From Bog-532 sp963742875 (GTDB taxonomy: Bacteria; Actinomycetota; Actinomycetes; Streptosporangiales; Streptosporangiaceae): a DNA stretch of 64,000 bases. The translations under genes were made by a program, and so were the position numbers. Shown here one piece after another: positions 19,825 through 28,597 of this stretch. Below the pieces are notes generated by a model. The model had not been told where the DNA came from and did no database searches. It saw nothing but the letters and a program-made list of their open reading frames with translations. The stretch lies in NCBI GenBank assembly GCA_963742875.1, contig CAVUNO010000025.1, positions 372,001 to 436,000 on the forward strand, given 5' to 3'. Position 1 is the stretch's first letter. The number at the start of each line of letters is the position of its first letter.

Positions 19825-22104
19825 GTGGCCCTGAGAATCGTCCTTGGCCTGCTGTTGACCGTGGCCGCAGCCGCGATCGCGGGCCGCCGCCTGTGGTGGC
19901 TGGGCCGGCTCGGCCGGGCCGGGCAGCCGGCTCCGGAGCGGGTGGAGGCGGTCCGCTCGCACGTGGGACGCGACGTCGAGGTCCAGGCCGAGGAGGTATT
20001 CGGCCAGCGGAAGCTGCTGAAGTGGACGGTGCCGGGCGCCGCGCACTTTTTCACGTTCTGGGGCTTTATCATCTTGATCTTCACGATCATTGAGGCCTAC
20101 GGTGACCTGTTTTCCCGGACGTTCGCGATCCCGGGAATCGGGCATTCGTTCGCGCTGGGGTTCCTGGAGGACCTGTTCGCGGTCCTGGTCCTGGCCGCGC
20201 TGAGCATGTTCGCGGTGATCCGGCTGCGCAACGACCCGAAGCGGGAGGGCCGCGCATCAAGGTTCGCCGGGTCGCACACCGGCGCGGCGTGGCTGGTGCT
20301 GGGCATGATCTTCCTGGTGATCGCGACCCTGCTGCTGTATCGGGGGGCGCAGATCAACACCGGGGTGTTCCCCTATCCGCATGGCGCGTTCGCCTCGCAG
20401 ATCGTCGGGCACTGGCTCGCGCCGCTCGGCTCGGGGGTCAACAGCGTACTGGAGGTGGTGTTCCTGCTGGCCCAGCTGGGGGTGATCCTGGCGTTCGGGG
20501 TGTTCGTCACCTATTCCAAGCACCTGCACATCGTGCTGGCCCCGCTGAACGTCCTCTTCTCGCGCCGCCCGAACGCGCTGGGCGCCCTGGAGCCGATGCG
20601 CTCGGGCGGCAAGGTGCTGGACTTTGAGGAGGCGGACCCGGACACCGACGTGTTCGGGCTGGGGAAGATCGAGGACTTCACCTGGAAGGGCATGCTGGAC
20701 ATGGCGACCTGCACCGAGTGCGGGCGCTGCCAATCCCAGTGCCCGGCCTGGGCGACCGGCAAGCCGCTATCGCCCAAGCAGGTCATCCTGGACCTGCGCG
20801 ACCACGCGTTCGCCACGGCTCCGTACCTGCTGGCCAGCACCGATGAGGAGCGGGCCAAGCTGTCGGCGTCCGTGCTGGCCGAGGCCGGACGGCCGCTGGT
20901 CGGCGGCACCGACGTGAACGGGGTGATCGACCCGGATGTGATCTGGTCCTGCACCAACTGCGGGGCGTGCGTGGAAGAATGCCCGGTCGACATCGAGCAC
21001 ATCGACCACATCGACGGGATGCGCCGGCACCAGGTGCTGATCGAGTCGGCCTTCCCCGCCGAGGCATCCACCTTGCTGAAGAACCTGGAGAACAAGGGAA
21101 ACCCGTGGGGCATGGGCGACTCAGCCCGGACCGCCTGGATCACCGAGTGCGACTTCGGCATCCCGGTCGTCCACGGCACCATCGCCGATGACATCGAGTA
21201 CCTGTTCTGGGTCGGCTGCGCGGGCGCGCTGGAGGACCGCGCGAAGAAGACCACCAAGGCGATCGCCGAGCTGCTGCACACGGCCGGGGTGAAGTTCGCG
21301 GTACTCGGCCCGGCCGAGACCTGCACCGGCGACCCCGCGCGGCGGATGGGCAACGAGTTCGTGTACTCCATGCTCGCCCAGGCCAACGTCGAGACCCTGA
21401 ACGAGGGCGGCCTGAACAAGCCGGGCAAGACGATCGTCGCGTCCTGTCCGCACTGCTTCAACACCATCGCGAACGAGTACCCCCAGCTCGGCGGGAACTA
21501 CCAGGTGATACACCACACCCAGCTGCTGGCCAAGCTGGTGGAGGCGGGCAAGCTCAAGCCGGTCACCCCGGTGCAGGAGAAGATCACCTACCACGACCCA
21601 TGCTTCCTGGGCCGGCACAACAAGGTCTACACGCCGCCCCGGGAGATCATCGACGCCGTCCCCGGCACCCGGGCCGAGGAGATGCACCGGTGCAAGAACC
21701 GCGGATTCTGCTGCGGCGCAGGCGGCGCGCGGATGTGGATGGAAGAGCGCATCGGCAAACGGATCAACACCGAGCGCATCGACGAGGCCCTCGCCCTCAA
21801 CCCCGACACCGTCTCGACCGCATGCCCCTACTGCCTGGTCATGCTCGGCGACGCGGTAGCCGCCAAGAAAGGCTCCGGGGAGGCCAGGGAAAGCCTCGAA
21901 GTCATCGATGTGGCCCAGCTGCTGGCCCGTTCGGTAAAGTCGAACGGCGCCAAGGCGGTGGACGCCGGAGCACCAGAAACAGCGGCCGGCGCCGCCCCCG
22001 CCGGGGACGTCACCTCAGCGGGCGAAGGAAAGCCGACGACTTCGGGGAACGGGACGGCCGGCGCACCGGCGGTCGCCCCCGAGGCCGACGAGCCAAGGTC
22101 CTGA
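19825..22104 (+). CDS. EtfD-like membrane Fe-S oxidoreductase (heterodisulfide reductase-related)
   Basis: A 759-residue protein that in mycobacteria (EtfD, Rv0338c family) is linked to electron transfer from ETF and acyl-CoA dehydrogenases to the respiratory chain. The N-terminal 250 residues have several membrane helices (AAHFFTFWGFIILIFTIIEA, WLVLGMIFLVIATLLLY and others). Two 4Fe-4S motifs follow, CTECGRCQSQCP near residue 295 and CTNCGACVEECP near 375. Two CCG domains complete the protein (FVSCP-type ASCPHCFN and the CCGAGGARMW block near 629, then ACPYC). A Pro/Ala/Gly-rich tail ends it. The start GTG 19825 is preceded by a very strong AGGAGGAGGT. It is probably monocistronic, with a hairpin after the stop. 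Confidence 0.88.
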   Translation: MALRIVLGLLLTVAAAAIAGRRLWWLGRLGRAGQPAPERVEAVRSHVGRDVEVQAEEVFGQRKLLKWTVPGAAHFFTFWGFIILIFTIIEAYGDLFSRTFAIPGIGHSFALGFLEDLFAVLVLAALSMFAVIRLRNDPKREGRASRFAGSHTGAAWLVLGMIFLVIATLLLYRGAQINTGVFPYPHGAFASQIVGHWLAPLGSGVNSVLEVVFLLAQLGVILAFGVFVTYSKHLHIVLAPLNVLFSRRPNALGALEPMRSGGKVLDFEEADPDTDVFGLGKIEDFTWKGMLDMATCTECGRCQSQCPAWATGKPLSPKQVILDLRDHAFATAPYLLASTDEERAKLSASVLAEAGRPLVGGTDVNGVIDPDVIWSCTNCGACVEECPVDIEHIDHIDGMRRHQVLIESAFPAEASTLLKNLENKGNPWGMGDSARTAWITECDFGIPVVHGTIADDIEYLFWVGCAGALEDRAKKTTKAIAELLHTAGVKFAVLGPAETCTGDPARRMGNEFVYSMLAQANVETLNEGGLNKPGKTIVASCPHCFNTIANEYPQLGGNYQVIHHTQLLAKLVEAGKLKPVTPVQEKITYHDPCFLGRHNKVYTPPREIIDAVPGTRAEEMHRCKNRGFCCGAGGARMWMEERIGKRINTERIDEALALNPDTVSTACPYCLVMLGDAVAAKKGSGEARESLEVIDVAQLLARSVKSNGAKAVDAGAPETAAGAAPAGDVTSAGEGKPTTSGNGTAGAPAVAPEADEPRS

Positions 22105-22112
22105 TCAGCACT

Positions 22113-22139
22113 CGGGGCGGTTTTCCTGCGGCCGCCCCG
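22113..22139 (+). terminator. Hairpin terminator candidate after the EtfD-like gene
   Basis: CGGGGCGG (22113-22120) and CCGCCCCG (22132-22139) form a perfect 8-bp GC stem with an 11-nt loop, starting 9 nt after the stop codon. There is no T tract, which is common for actinobacterial terminators. From 22140 to 22409 I see no gene. Confidence 0.5.
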
Positions 22140-22409
22140 CTCCGTCAGCCCGCCCGCGCGCACCGCCGCCCGTAGGCCGAGCAGGGGTCGCGTAGGAGGT
22201 ACTCCACTGCGTCCTTGTCGGGAAAATTTAGCTAGAGCGACCGGATGAAATCGAGAGGTATCTTAAAGTCTTTGACTGGCTGTCCGATATGGCATTGCCT
22301 CCCGGTCATCGGCCGAGCTGATGTCCGCTGCCCGGAGCGGCTCTACGGGCGCGTTAACAGTTGCCCACGGAGGAGTACCGAAGAACGCCCGCCACGTCGG
22401 CCTGTCTGG

Positions 22410-22985
22410 TCAGACTTTCGCGCGGTAGAAGTTCTGGTAGGAGCGAGACGGCGTGGGGCCGCGCTGGTCCTGGTAGCGGGAGCCGTACACGGCCGAGCCG
22501 TAGGGGTGCTCGGCGGGGGAACTGGTCCGGAACAGGCAGAGCTGGCCGATCTTCATGCCGGGCCACAGCTTGATGGGCAGGGTCGCGACGTTCGAGAGTT
22601 CCAGCGTCACGTGGCCAGAAAAGCCGGGGTCGATCCAGCCCGCCGTCGAGTGCGTGAGCAGCCCGAGCCGCCCCAGCGAGCTCTTGCCCTCCAGGCGCCC
22701 TGCTATGTCGTCCGGCAGGGTCGCTACCTCGAAGGTCGAGGCCAGCACGAACTCGCCGGGGTGCAGGACAAACGGATCGTCGTCGGCGGTCTCGACCAGC
22801 CGCGTCAGGTCGGGCTGTTCGATGGCTGGATCGATGTGCGGATAGCGATGGTTCTCGAAGACCCGGAAGTACCGGTCCATGCGCACGTCGATACTGGACG
22901 GCTGGATCAGTGCCGGTGTGTACGGGTCGAGCTTCACCCGCCCGGACTCGATCTCTTTCCTGATGTCGCGATCGGAGAGCAGCAC
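22410..22985 (-). CDS. dcd: dCTP deaminase
   Basis: Deaminates dCTP to dUTP on the route to dTMP; several actinobacterial enzymes are bifunctional and also hydrolyse dUTP to dUMP. The 191-residue protein starts at GTG 22985 (LLSDRDIRKEIESGRV). It has the QPSSIDVRMD substrate segment, the catalytic Glu in GHVTLELSN and the conserved EGKSSLGRLGLLTHSTAGWIDPGF region; the length is that of the mycobacterial type. It is divergent from the tRNA-Gly, with about 90 bp between them. It marks the edge of the core genome before the integrase. Confidence 0.95.
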   Translation of the reverse strand: MLLSDRDIRKEIESGRVKLDPYTPALIQPSSIDVRMDRYFRVFENHRYPHIDPAIEQPDLTRLVETADDDPFVLHPGEFVLASTFEVATLPDDIAGRLEGKSSLGRLGLLTHSTAGWIDPGFSGHVTLELSNVATLPIKLWPGMKIGQLCLFRTSSPAEHPYGSAVYGSRYQDQRGPTPSRSYQNFYRAKV

Positions 22986-23076
22986 GCTCGCAACCTATCG
23001 CGTCCGGTACGATGTCTGGGCGTACAACCGCATGAGCGGGTAGTCTCCAGCCGAAGGCAACGCTGGTGCGCGGAAC

Positions 23077-23147
23077 GCGGGTGTAGTTCAATGGTAGAAC
23101 GTCAGCTTCCCAAGCTGATAGTGCGGGTTCGATTCCCGTCACCCGCT
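23077..23147 (+). tRNA. tRNA-Gly (anticodon CCC)
   Basis: Full cloverleaf: acceptor GCGGGTG/CACCCGC, D arm GTTC/GAAC, anticodon stem TCAGC/GCTGA with loop TTCCCAA (anticodon CCC), T arm GCGGG/CCCGT with loop TTCGATT, discriminator T. CCA is not encoded. The integrase gene ends 109 bp downstream and points toward it, so its 3' end is the likely attachment site of the island. Confidence 0.95.
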
Positions 23148-23256
23148 CCGAGGCAAAGCGCCAGGTAAAACGGCGTTTCGTCGGTTAGCTTGGGCCTCTC
23201 ACGGCTTGTCATTGGCTGCGGATTTCTCACAGTTTCTCACATCTGACCTGACGCGC

Positions 23257-24424
23257 TCACGCGCCGAGGAGCGCGGCGATGGCGTCCCTGGCGGCTTCGA
23301 GGTCGCCCGGCCGGACCCGGATGTAGTGCTTGACCGCGGTCGCGCCGCCGTCAGCGTGCCCGGCCCACGCGGCCACCACCGCGATCGGCACCTGACCCGA
23401 GTTGAGCAGGTAGGACAGCGCGGAATGGCGAGCGTGGTAGAAGGTGATCCGGCGGAGCGCGGCGGACTCCACGAGGCGGTAGAAGGCGCCGCGTAGCCGC
23501 TGCGTGGTGTAACCGGCACCGATCTCATCGGCGGCGACGTAGCCCCCGTGACTGCCCGGCCGGTACGCCTCTCCGGCTGCCATCCGTTCTTTACGCTGGA
23601 GCGTGCGCAGCTCTCGCAGCGCCTTGACCGTGCCTTCATCGAGCGGGAGCGTACGCTCGCCGGCGGGTGTCTTGGCGGTCTCCCGTTCGAGCACCTTGCC
23701 GGCGACTATCACCTGGACGCGGGCGACGGTGAGCGTGCAGGCGGTCAGGTCCACTGAATCCCAGCGAAGGCCGGCCACTTCCTCGGCGCAGGGCCAGCAG
23801 GGACAGCCGCCATATCGCGTGGAGGCGATCGCGGCGGGCGGCGTCCATGAAGGCCCGGACCTCATCGTCGGTCCACGGCGTGACCTTGCGGGGCCGCTGC
23901 CGAGGACCGCGCACGCCCTCGGCGGGATTCCAGGCCATTTTCTGGTCCCGTACGGCCTCCTGGAACGCTCGGCGCAGCACGGTCAGCATCATCTGCACCG
24001 ACCGCGGCCCGAGCCCGGTGCCGGCCGGGCCGCCCTTCTTCCTGCCCTTGGTGAGCATGAACTCGACCACCGCGTTGACATCGGCTGTGCCGATGCTCTG
24101 TAGCTTGCGATGGCCGAGCCGTTCGCGGGAAACTCGCAGGGCGTCCTGGTAGGCGCGCAGCGTGCCTGGCTCCACGCCGCGCGCTATTGCGGCGAGCCAC
24201 TCGCTGAGGTACTCATCGACCGTCGTCTTGTCCGGGTGGACGTATCGCCCGGTGCTGGATTCGGTCCGGACTTTCGCCAGCGCGTCTCGCGCCTCCCGCA
24301 GGGTGTCGAATGTGTGCGTGACTTGCCTGCGCTTGCCGTCAGGCCCGCGCGGCGCGTCGGTGACGAACCGGTATCGCACCTCCCCGGATTTCAGGGTGAT
24401 CTTCTTGATCGGTTCCCTAGCCAC
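23257..24424 (-). pseudogene. Phage-type tyrosine recombinase (integrase), frameshifted
   Basis: Site-specific recombinase of the Int/XerC superfamily, probably responsible for inserting this region at tRNA-Gly. From GTG 24424 (AAGGAG just upstream) come the AP2-like arm-binding domain (ITLKSGEVRYRF), the SAM-like core-binding domain (TVDEYLSEWLAAIARGVEPG) and the first part of the catalytic domain to LSLLALRRG. Near 23795 the frame changes, continuing as EEVAGLRWDSVDLTACTL and ending with the catalytic FYHARHS (HxxR), GH and HYIRV (Tyr). About two bases appear to be missing at the junction, next to the first catalytic Arg. Uncorrected, the recombinase is inactive. It could be an assembly error. 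Confidence 0.82.
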
Positions 24425-24476
24425 TGATGATCTCCTTTTCTCTCCTTGAATCCGGCGCCTTTGCTGGGTCTGGCTT

Positions 24477-24527
24477 TGCATCGGATTTCAATGCATACTA
24501 GTCTGCGTGAGCATGCATCGGAAGTCA
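24477..24527. promoter_or_regulatory. 14-bp direct repeats between integrase and hxlR-like gene
   Basis: TGCATCGGATTTCA (24477-24490) and TGCATCGGAAGTCA (24514-24527) match at 12 of 14 positions, 37 bp apart, and ATGCAT occurs twice. They lie across the divergent start region of the integrase and the HxlR-family regulator, so the regulator may bind here. The second copy is inside the hxlR-like gene's first codons. Confidence 0.35.
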
Positions 24528-24836
24528 AGGCGGACTCCTGACGATGCTCCGCTGCTTGAGCTGTTCGAGGTGATCGGGCGGCGGTGGGCGCTGCGCGTGC
24601 TGTGGGAGCTGCGGGACGGCGGGCTGACCTACCGTGAGCTGGCGGCGCGGATACCGGGCATGTCGACCAGCGTGCTCACCGACCGGCTGCGGGAGCTGCG
24701 CGCGGCGGGCCTGGCCGAGCACGAGCGGGGAACTGGTTACCGGCTCAGCTCGCACGGGCGCGACCTTGTGGCTCTCCTAGAGCCTCTTCGGGAGTGGGCG
24801 GCTCAATGCCGAGAACCCGCATCAGATCCGCCGTAG
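24507..24836 (+). CDS. HxlR-family winged-helix regulator
   Basis: A 109-residue DNA-binding protein of the HxlR/MarR-like group. The hallmark segments are FEVIGRRWALRVLWELRDGGLTY, then ELAARIPGMSTSVLTDRLRELRAAGLAEHE and GYRLSSHGRDLVALLEPLREWA. I use GTG 24507, with ATG 24513 two codons later as the alternative; no clear ribosome site is present, so the message may be leaderless. It is divergent from the integrase. Its last 92 bp overlap the convergent excisionase-like gene, which is unusual. A role in controlling excision is possible but unproven. Confidence 0.78.
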   Translation: MSMHRKSRRTPDDAPLLELFEVIGRRWALRVLWELRDGGLTYRELAARIPGMSTSVLTDRLRELRAAGLAEHERGTGYRLSSHGRDLVALLEPLREWAAQCREPASDPP

Positions 24837-25011
24837 GTACCCGGTAGGAGCTGCCGGCACGCAGCACACGGCAGGGGAACTCACCGCGCCGGGCCAGTTC
24901 GTAGGCGGTCGACCGGCCGAGGCCGAGCGCCCGGGCCGCGGTCGGCACGTCGACCGTGACCGGCAGGGCAAGCAGTTCGGCGCGGGTCAGCCCGTCCCTC
25001 GATGCGGTCAT
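24745..25011 (-). CDS. Excisionase-like helix-turn-helix protein
   Basis: An 88-residue protein of the MerR/AlpA-like HTH group used as recombination directionality factors in actinobacterial integrative elements. The core is VDVPTAARALGLGRSTAYELARRGEFPCRVLRAGSS(Y)R, the standard 'excisionase family DNA-binding' pattern. The start ATG 25011 overlaps the stop of the upstream methyltransferase fragment as ATGA. Its 3' end overlaps the HxlR-like gene on the other strand (24745-24836). The neighbouring integrase supports an Xis role (inference). Confidence 0.75.
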   Translation of the reverse strand: MTASRDGLTRAELLALPVTVDVPTAARALGLGRSTAYELARRGEFPCRVLRAGSSYRVPTADLMRVLGIEPPTPEEALGEPQGRARAS

Positions 25012-25320
25012 GGCTGGCCGCCCGAGCCCTGATGCTCGTTTCCAGCCTGCGTCAGGCGCTCGGCGGCGAGCGCGGCGAACTTCTCGGGGCTGTGCGGGAT
25101 GCGGATGGGGTCGAGGTCGAACCAGTAGGCGGGCTGCTTGACGAGGAGGAAGATCAGCTCGTGCCGGCAGTTGAGCCGGTCCCTTACCGATTCGGGCATG
25201 GCGTTGGGCTTGTGCCACACGATCGCGTTGCGGAGAATCCACCCGTCCTCTTGCAGCGCGAACGCCACCCGCCACGACCGAGGCGCGGCGTCATTGAGGT
25301 GATCCCTTCCCTGGTTACAC
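25008..25320 (-). pseudogene. Fragment of a site-specific DNA methyltransferase
   Basis: Reads SWRVAFALQEDGWILRNAI, then WHKPNAMPESVRDRL and ELIFLLVKQPAYWFDLDPIR, the stretch that in beta-class amino-methyltransferases follows the catalytic DPPY motif. The upstream part with DPPY and the downstream part with the SAM-binding FxGxG motif are both absent, so it cannot be a functional enzyme. The frame stays open to about 25433, but the family similarity stops near 25300. Its stop is coupled to the Xis-like start. It is the internal remnant of a larger element gene. Confidence 0.7.
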
Positions 25321-25407
25321 TGGGTGATTAACGGGGCGGGTTCGTCCGTCCGTCCACGTCCACGCATCCACGCCCTACAAGTGCAGACACGCGCGTGGAC
25401 GTGGACG

Positions 25408-25938
25408 ATGTACGAACGATTCCGGTTACGCACAGTTATCAGCTCCCGGGTTCGCTCGCCAGCAGCCGCGCGTGGCCCGGATCACGAGGCCCGCCGCCGC
25501 GAGGTCGGCCAGCTGGTAATAGACCCAGGATCGCCCCATGCCCCCGCCGGCCCGATCTTCCGCTCGCAGGCCCCTGAGCTGATCGACGCCGAGCACGCAG
25601 CCTGGATCTGCGGCACCGAGCTCATCCGCGCCCTGGCCCGCGCCGCCGCCCGCCAGGCCGCCCCCGCCCGCAGAGGCCGCCTCGCCGGACGCAAGGTCCA
25701 GCCCCGCCAGATCTCCTTCACCTGCGCGCGCTGCGCCGCCCTGGCCAGCATCCGGGCTGGTCAGGCCACCTCGAGCCTGCCCGCCCCCATGGCCGGTACC
25801 TTCCACCGCGGTACCCTGCGCGTCCTCGGCAAGCGCCGCATCGTCATCGACCGCAGCACGCCCGCGCCCCGCGCGGGGGCGTACGCGGCGCTGATCCGCG
25901 CCGTGCGGCGCATTCGCGCGCGAATGCCGGCAAAATAG
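25408..25938 (+). CDS. Hypothetical basic protein of the integrative element
   Basis: Codons after about 25570 show strong G/C third-position bias on this strand (ELIDAEHAAWICGTELIRAL, then RRGRLAGRKVQPRQISFTCARCAALASI), supporting a real protein; a CARC pair may bind metal. I recognise no family. The start is uncertain: ATG 25408 is the best in-frame codon, but the region 25426-25535 reads on the opposite strand as a wHTH-like stretch (RSWVYYQLADLAAAGLV), so the true start may be later. It ends 4 bp before the RecD2-like gene, suggesting coupling. Confidence 0.5.
   Translation: MYERFRLRTVISSRVRSPAAARGPDHEARRREVGQLVIDPGSPHAPAGPIFRSQAPELIDAEHAAWICGTELIRALARAAARQAAPARRGRLAGRKVQPRQISFTCARCAALASIRAGQATSSLPAPMAGTFHRGTLRVLGKRRIVIDRSTPAPRAGAYAALIRAVRRIRARMPAK
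25426..25540 (-). pseudogene. Possible winged-helix C-terminal relic
   Basis: On the minus strand the sequence reads GRSWVYYQLADLAAAGLVIR and then ATRGCWRAN, the pattern of a recognition helix plus wing in proteins of actinobacterial conjugative elements. The rest of this frame (up to 26112) looks like the shadow of plus-strand genes. It may be the truncated end of a replication or transfer gene; this rests on pattern only. Confidence 0.3.
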
Positions 25939-25942
25939 TGCT

Positions 25943-28321
25943 ATGCCGCCGTCCGCTCCCCAACCGCAGACACCGCCAGCGCCGCCGACGCCGCAGCTAA
26001 CGCAGACACCGCCAGCGCCGCAGGCAGCGCAACAGCCGACGCCGCAGCAACGGGTGCCGCAGCGGGACGTCGCGATCCTGGACGGCGTGCTCGAACGGGT
26101 TACGTTCAGCAACCCGGAGACCGGTTACACGATCGCCCGCATCGCCCCGGACCGGGGCACCGGCCGCGGCCCGGTCAGCGCCAGCACGGAGCTGATCACC
26201 GCGGTCGGCCCGCTGCTCGGCGCGCAGATCGGCGAGTCACTGCGGCTACGCGGCCGCTGGACCTCGCACATGAAGTACGGCCGCCAGTTCGACGTCCACT
26301 CCTACACCACCGTGCTCCCGGCGACAGAGCAAGGCATCAGAAGGTACCTCGGATCCGGCCTGATCAAAGGCATCGGCCCCGTCATGGCCGAACGGATGGT
26401 CAACCACTTCGGCGCCGGCATCATGCACATCATCGACGACGAGCCCGGCCGTCTCATCGAGGTCCCTGGCCTCGGCCCGAAGCGCAGCACGCGCATCAAG
26501 GACGCCTGGGCCGAGCAGAAGGCGATCAAGCAGGTCATGATCTTCCTGCAGGGCGTCGGCGTCTCCACGTCCCTCGCGGTGAAGATCTACAAGAAGTACG
26601 GCGACGAATCGGAACAAACCGTCCAGCAGCAACCGTACAAACTCGCCTCCGACGTGTGGGGCATCGGCTTCAAGACCGCCGACACGATCGCCGCTTCCGT
26701 CGGCATCGCCAAGGACAGCCCCGAGCGCATCAAGGCCGGCCTCGCCTACACGCTGTCGGAGGCCGCCGACGACGGCCACTGTTATCTCCCCGAGCCCACG
26801 CTCGTCACCGGCGCCGCCAAGATCCTCGAGGTCCCCGCGGACCTGATCGCCCCGCGCGTCGCCGACCTCGCGGCCGAAGAGGGCGCAGTCATCGAAACCC
26901 TGCCGGTCCCCGGCGCCGCGGCCGCCGAGCCGCTGCGGGCCGTCTACCTCCCGCCCTTTTTCCACGCGGAACGGTCCCTCGCGGCTGTCCTCCGCAACCT
27001 CCTCGCTACCGGCAAAGACCGGCTGCCCGCCTTCCAGTCCGTGGAGTGGGACAAGGCCCTCGGCTGGCTCAAGACGCGCACCGGCGCCGACCTCGCCCCC
27101 GAGCAGGCCGATGCGGTCAAGCTGGCCCTCACCGAGAAGGTCGCGGTGCTGACGGGCGGGCCGGGGTGCGGGAAGAGCTTCACGGTGCGTTCGGTGGTGG
27201 AACTGGCGCGGGCGCGGAAGGCGAAGGTGGTGCTCGCCGCCCCGACCGGCCGCGCCGCCAAGCGGCTGGCCGAACTGACCGGCCACGAAGCCGCGACCAT
27301 CCACCGCCTGCTGAAGCTCCAGCCTGGCGGTGACCCGGAATTCGACGCGAACAACCCGCTGGACGCCGACCTGGTCGTGATCGACGAGACGTCGATGGTC
27401 GACGTGATCCTGGCGAACAAGCTGGTCAAGGCGGTCGCGCCGGGGGCGCACCTGCTGCTGGTCGGGGACGTGGACCAGTTGCCCTCGGTGGGCGCCGGCG
27501 AAGTGCTGCGAGACATGATCCGGGCGGGGACACTACCCGTCGTCAGGCTGACCAAGATCTTTAGGCAAGCGCAGCAGTCAGGGATCGTGATCAACGCGCA
27601 CCGGGTAAACGCCGGGCGCCCGCCGTACCCGCCAGCCCCCGCACCGTCCGGCGCGAAAGCCAGGACATTTCCTGACTTCTACTGGTTCAACTCGGACGAG
27701 ACCGAGGCGACCGCGGAGCTGGTGGCGGACATCGTGGCGCGCCGGATACCGGCGAAGTTCGGGCTCGACGCGCGGCGGGACGTGCAGGTGCTGTGCCCAA
27801 TGCACCGCGGGCCGGCCGGCGCGGGCAGCCTGAACCTGCTGCTCCAGGAGGCGCTGACCCCGTACCGCGAGGGGGCGCCCGAACGGCGGTACGGCGGGCG
27901 CGTGTTCCGGGTCGGCGACAAGGTCACCCAGCTGCGGAACAACTATGACAAAGGCGCGGCCGGCGTCTTCAACGGCACGACCGGGGTGGTGACCGGCATG
28001 TCGCTTGAGGACCACTCGCTCACGGTCCGGACCGACGAGGACGAGGAACTCGCCTACGACTTCGACGAACTGGACGAGCTCGCGCACGCGTACGCGGTCA
28101 CAATCCACCGGTCGCAGGGGTCTGAGTACCCGGCCGTCGTGATCCCGCTGACGACCAGCGCGTGGATGATGCTGCAGCGGAACCTGCTCTACACCGGAAT
28201 CACGCGCGCGAAGAAGCTCGTCGTCCTCGCGGGCTCACGCCGCGCGCTCGCCGCGGCGGTGCGCACGACGGGCGCCGGGCGCCGCCACACGGCGCTGGCG
28301 CACCGCCTCCAGACCGGCTGA
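25943..28321 (+). CDS. RecD2-like SF1B DNA helicase with Pro-rich N-terminus
   Basis: A 792-residue 5'-to-3' helicase of the RecD2 family, which acts in repair without RecBC. The first 38 residues are Pro/Gln/Ala-rich with duplicated QTPPAP units. An OB-like domain follows (LERVTFSNPETGYTIARI), then helix-hairpin-helix repeats (YLGSGLIKGIGPVMAERMV, VPGLGPKRSTRI). Helicase motifs: Walker A GGPGCGKS near 405, VVIDETSM near 478, GDVDQLPSVGAGEVL, and the C-terminal VTIHRSQGSEYPAVV and YTGITRAKK. The gene is intact. Its position in the island behind the element genes suggests it is mobile-element cargo or a replication accessory. Confidence 0.92.
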   Translation: MPPSAPQPQTPPAPPTPQLTQTPPAPQAAQQPTPQQRVPQRDVAILDGVLERVTFSNPETGYTIARIAPDRGTGRGPVSASTELITAVGPLLGAQIGESLRLRGRWTSHMKYGRQFDVHSYTTVLPATEQGIRRYLGSGLIKGIGPVMAERMVNHFGAGIMHIIDDEPGRLIEVPGLGPKRSTRIKDAWAEQKAIKQVMIFLQGVGVSTSLAVKIYKKYGDESEQTVQQQPYKLASDVWGIGFKTADTIAASVGIAKDSPERIKAGLAYTLSEAADDGHCYLPEPTLVTGAAKILEVPADLIAPRVADLAAEEGAVIETLPVPGAAAAEPLRAVYLPPFFHAERSLAAVLRNLLATGKDRLPAFQSVEWDKALGWLKTRTGADLAPEQADAVKLALTEKVAVLTGGPGCGKSFTVRSVVELARARKAKVVLAAPTGRAAKRLAELTGHEAATIHRLLKLQPGGDPEFDANNPLDADLVVIDETSMVDVILANKLVKAVAPGAHLLLVGDVDQLPSVGAGEVLRDMIRAGTLPVVRLTKIFRQAQQSGIVINAHRVNAGRPPYPPAPAPSGAKARTFPDFYWFNSDETEATAELVADIVARRIPAKFGLDARRDVQVLCPMHRGPAGAGSLNLLLQEALTPYREGAPERRYGGRVFRVGDKVTQLRNNYDKGAAGVFNGTTGVVTGMSLEDHSLTVRTDEDEELAYDFDELDELAHAYAVTIHRSQGSEYPAVVIPLTTSAWMMLQRNLLYTGITRAKKLVVLAGSRRALAAAVRTTGAGRRHTALAHRLQTG

Positions 28322-28399
28322 CAGCTGCCGCTATCCGGCGAGTGACGCTTACCGCTCACCTAAACGTTGCTCACACGTCAGCCTTGGTATTCCACACAT

Positions 28400-28597
28400 T
28401 TCTCCAGATCGCGACAGAATGGCGCACACGGATTGTTGTGGACCCTCTCGCCGGCAGGCTTTGCTCTGGGGCAGCGCCGTGAACACCACCCGCACCGCCG
28501 CCGCACGGCCAGCGAAACGGCGCAGCCAGCCACGCACCGTCTCCACCGGGCGCCCCACCGCGGCCGCCACCGTGTACCGCTTCAAAACTAATCGCAT
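28400..28597 (-). pseudogene. HTH fragment of a DUF6431-type/transposase-associated protein
   Basis: Reads RYTVAAAVGRPVETVRGWLR and then RFAGRAAAVRVVFTALP, an HTH block that I associate with short actinobacterial transposase-associated proteins. It is truncated on both sides and fused directly behind the transposase remnant at about 28590. It has no usable start of its own. Confidence 0.45.
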
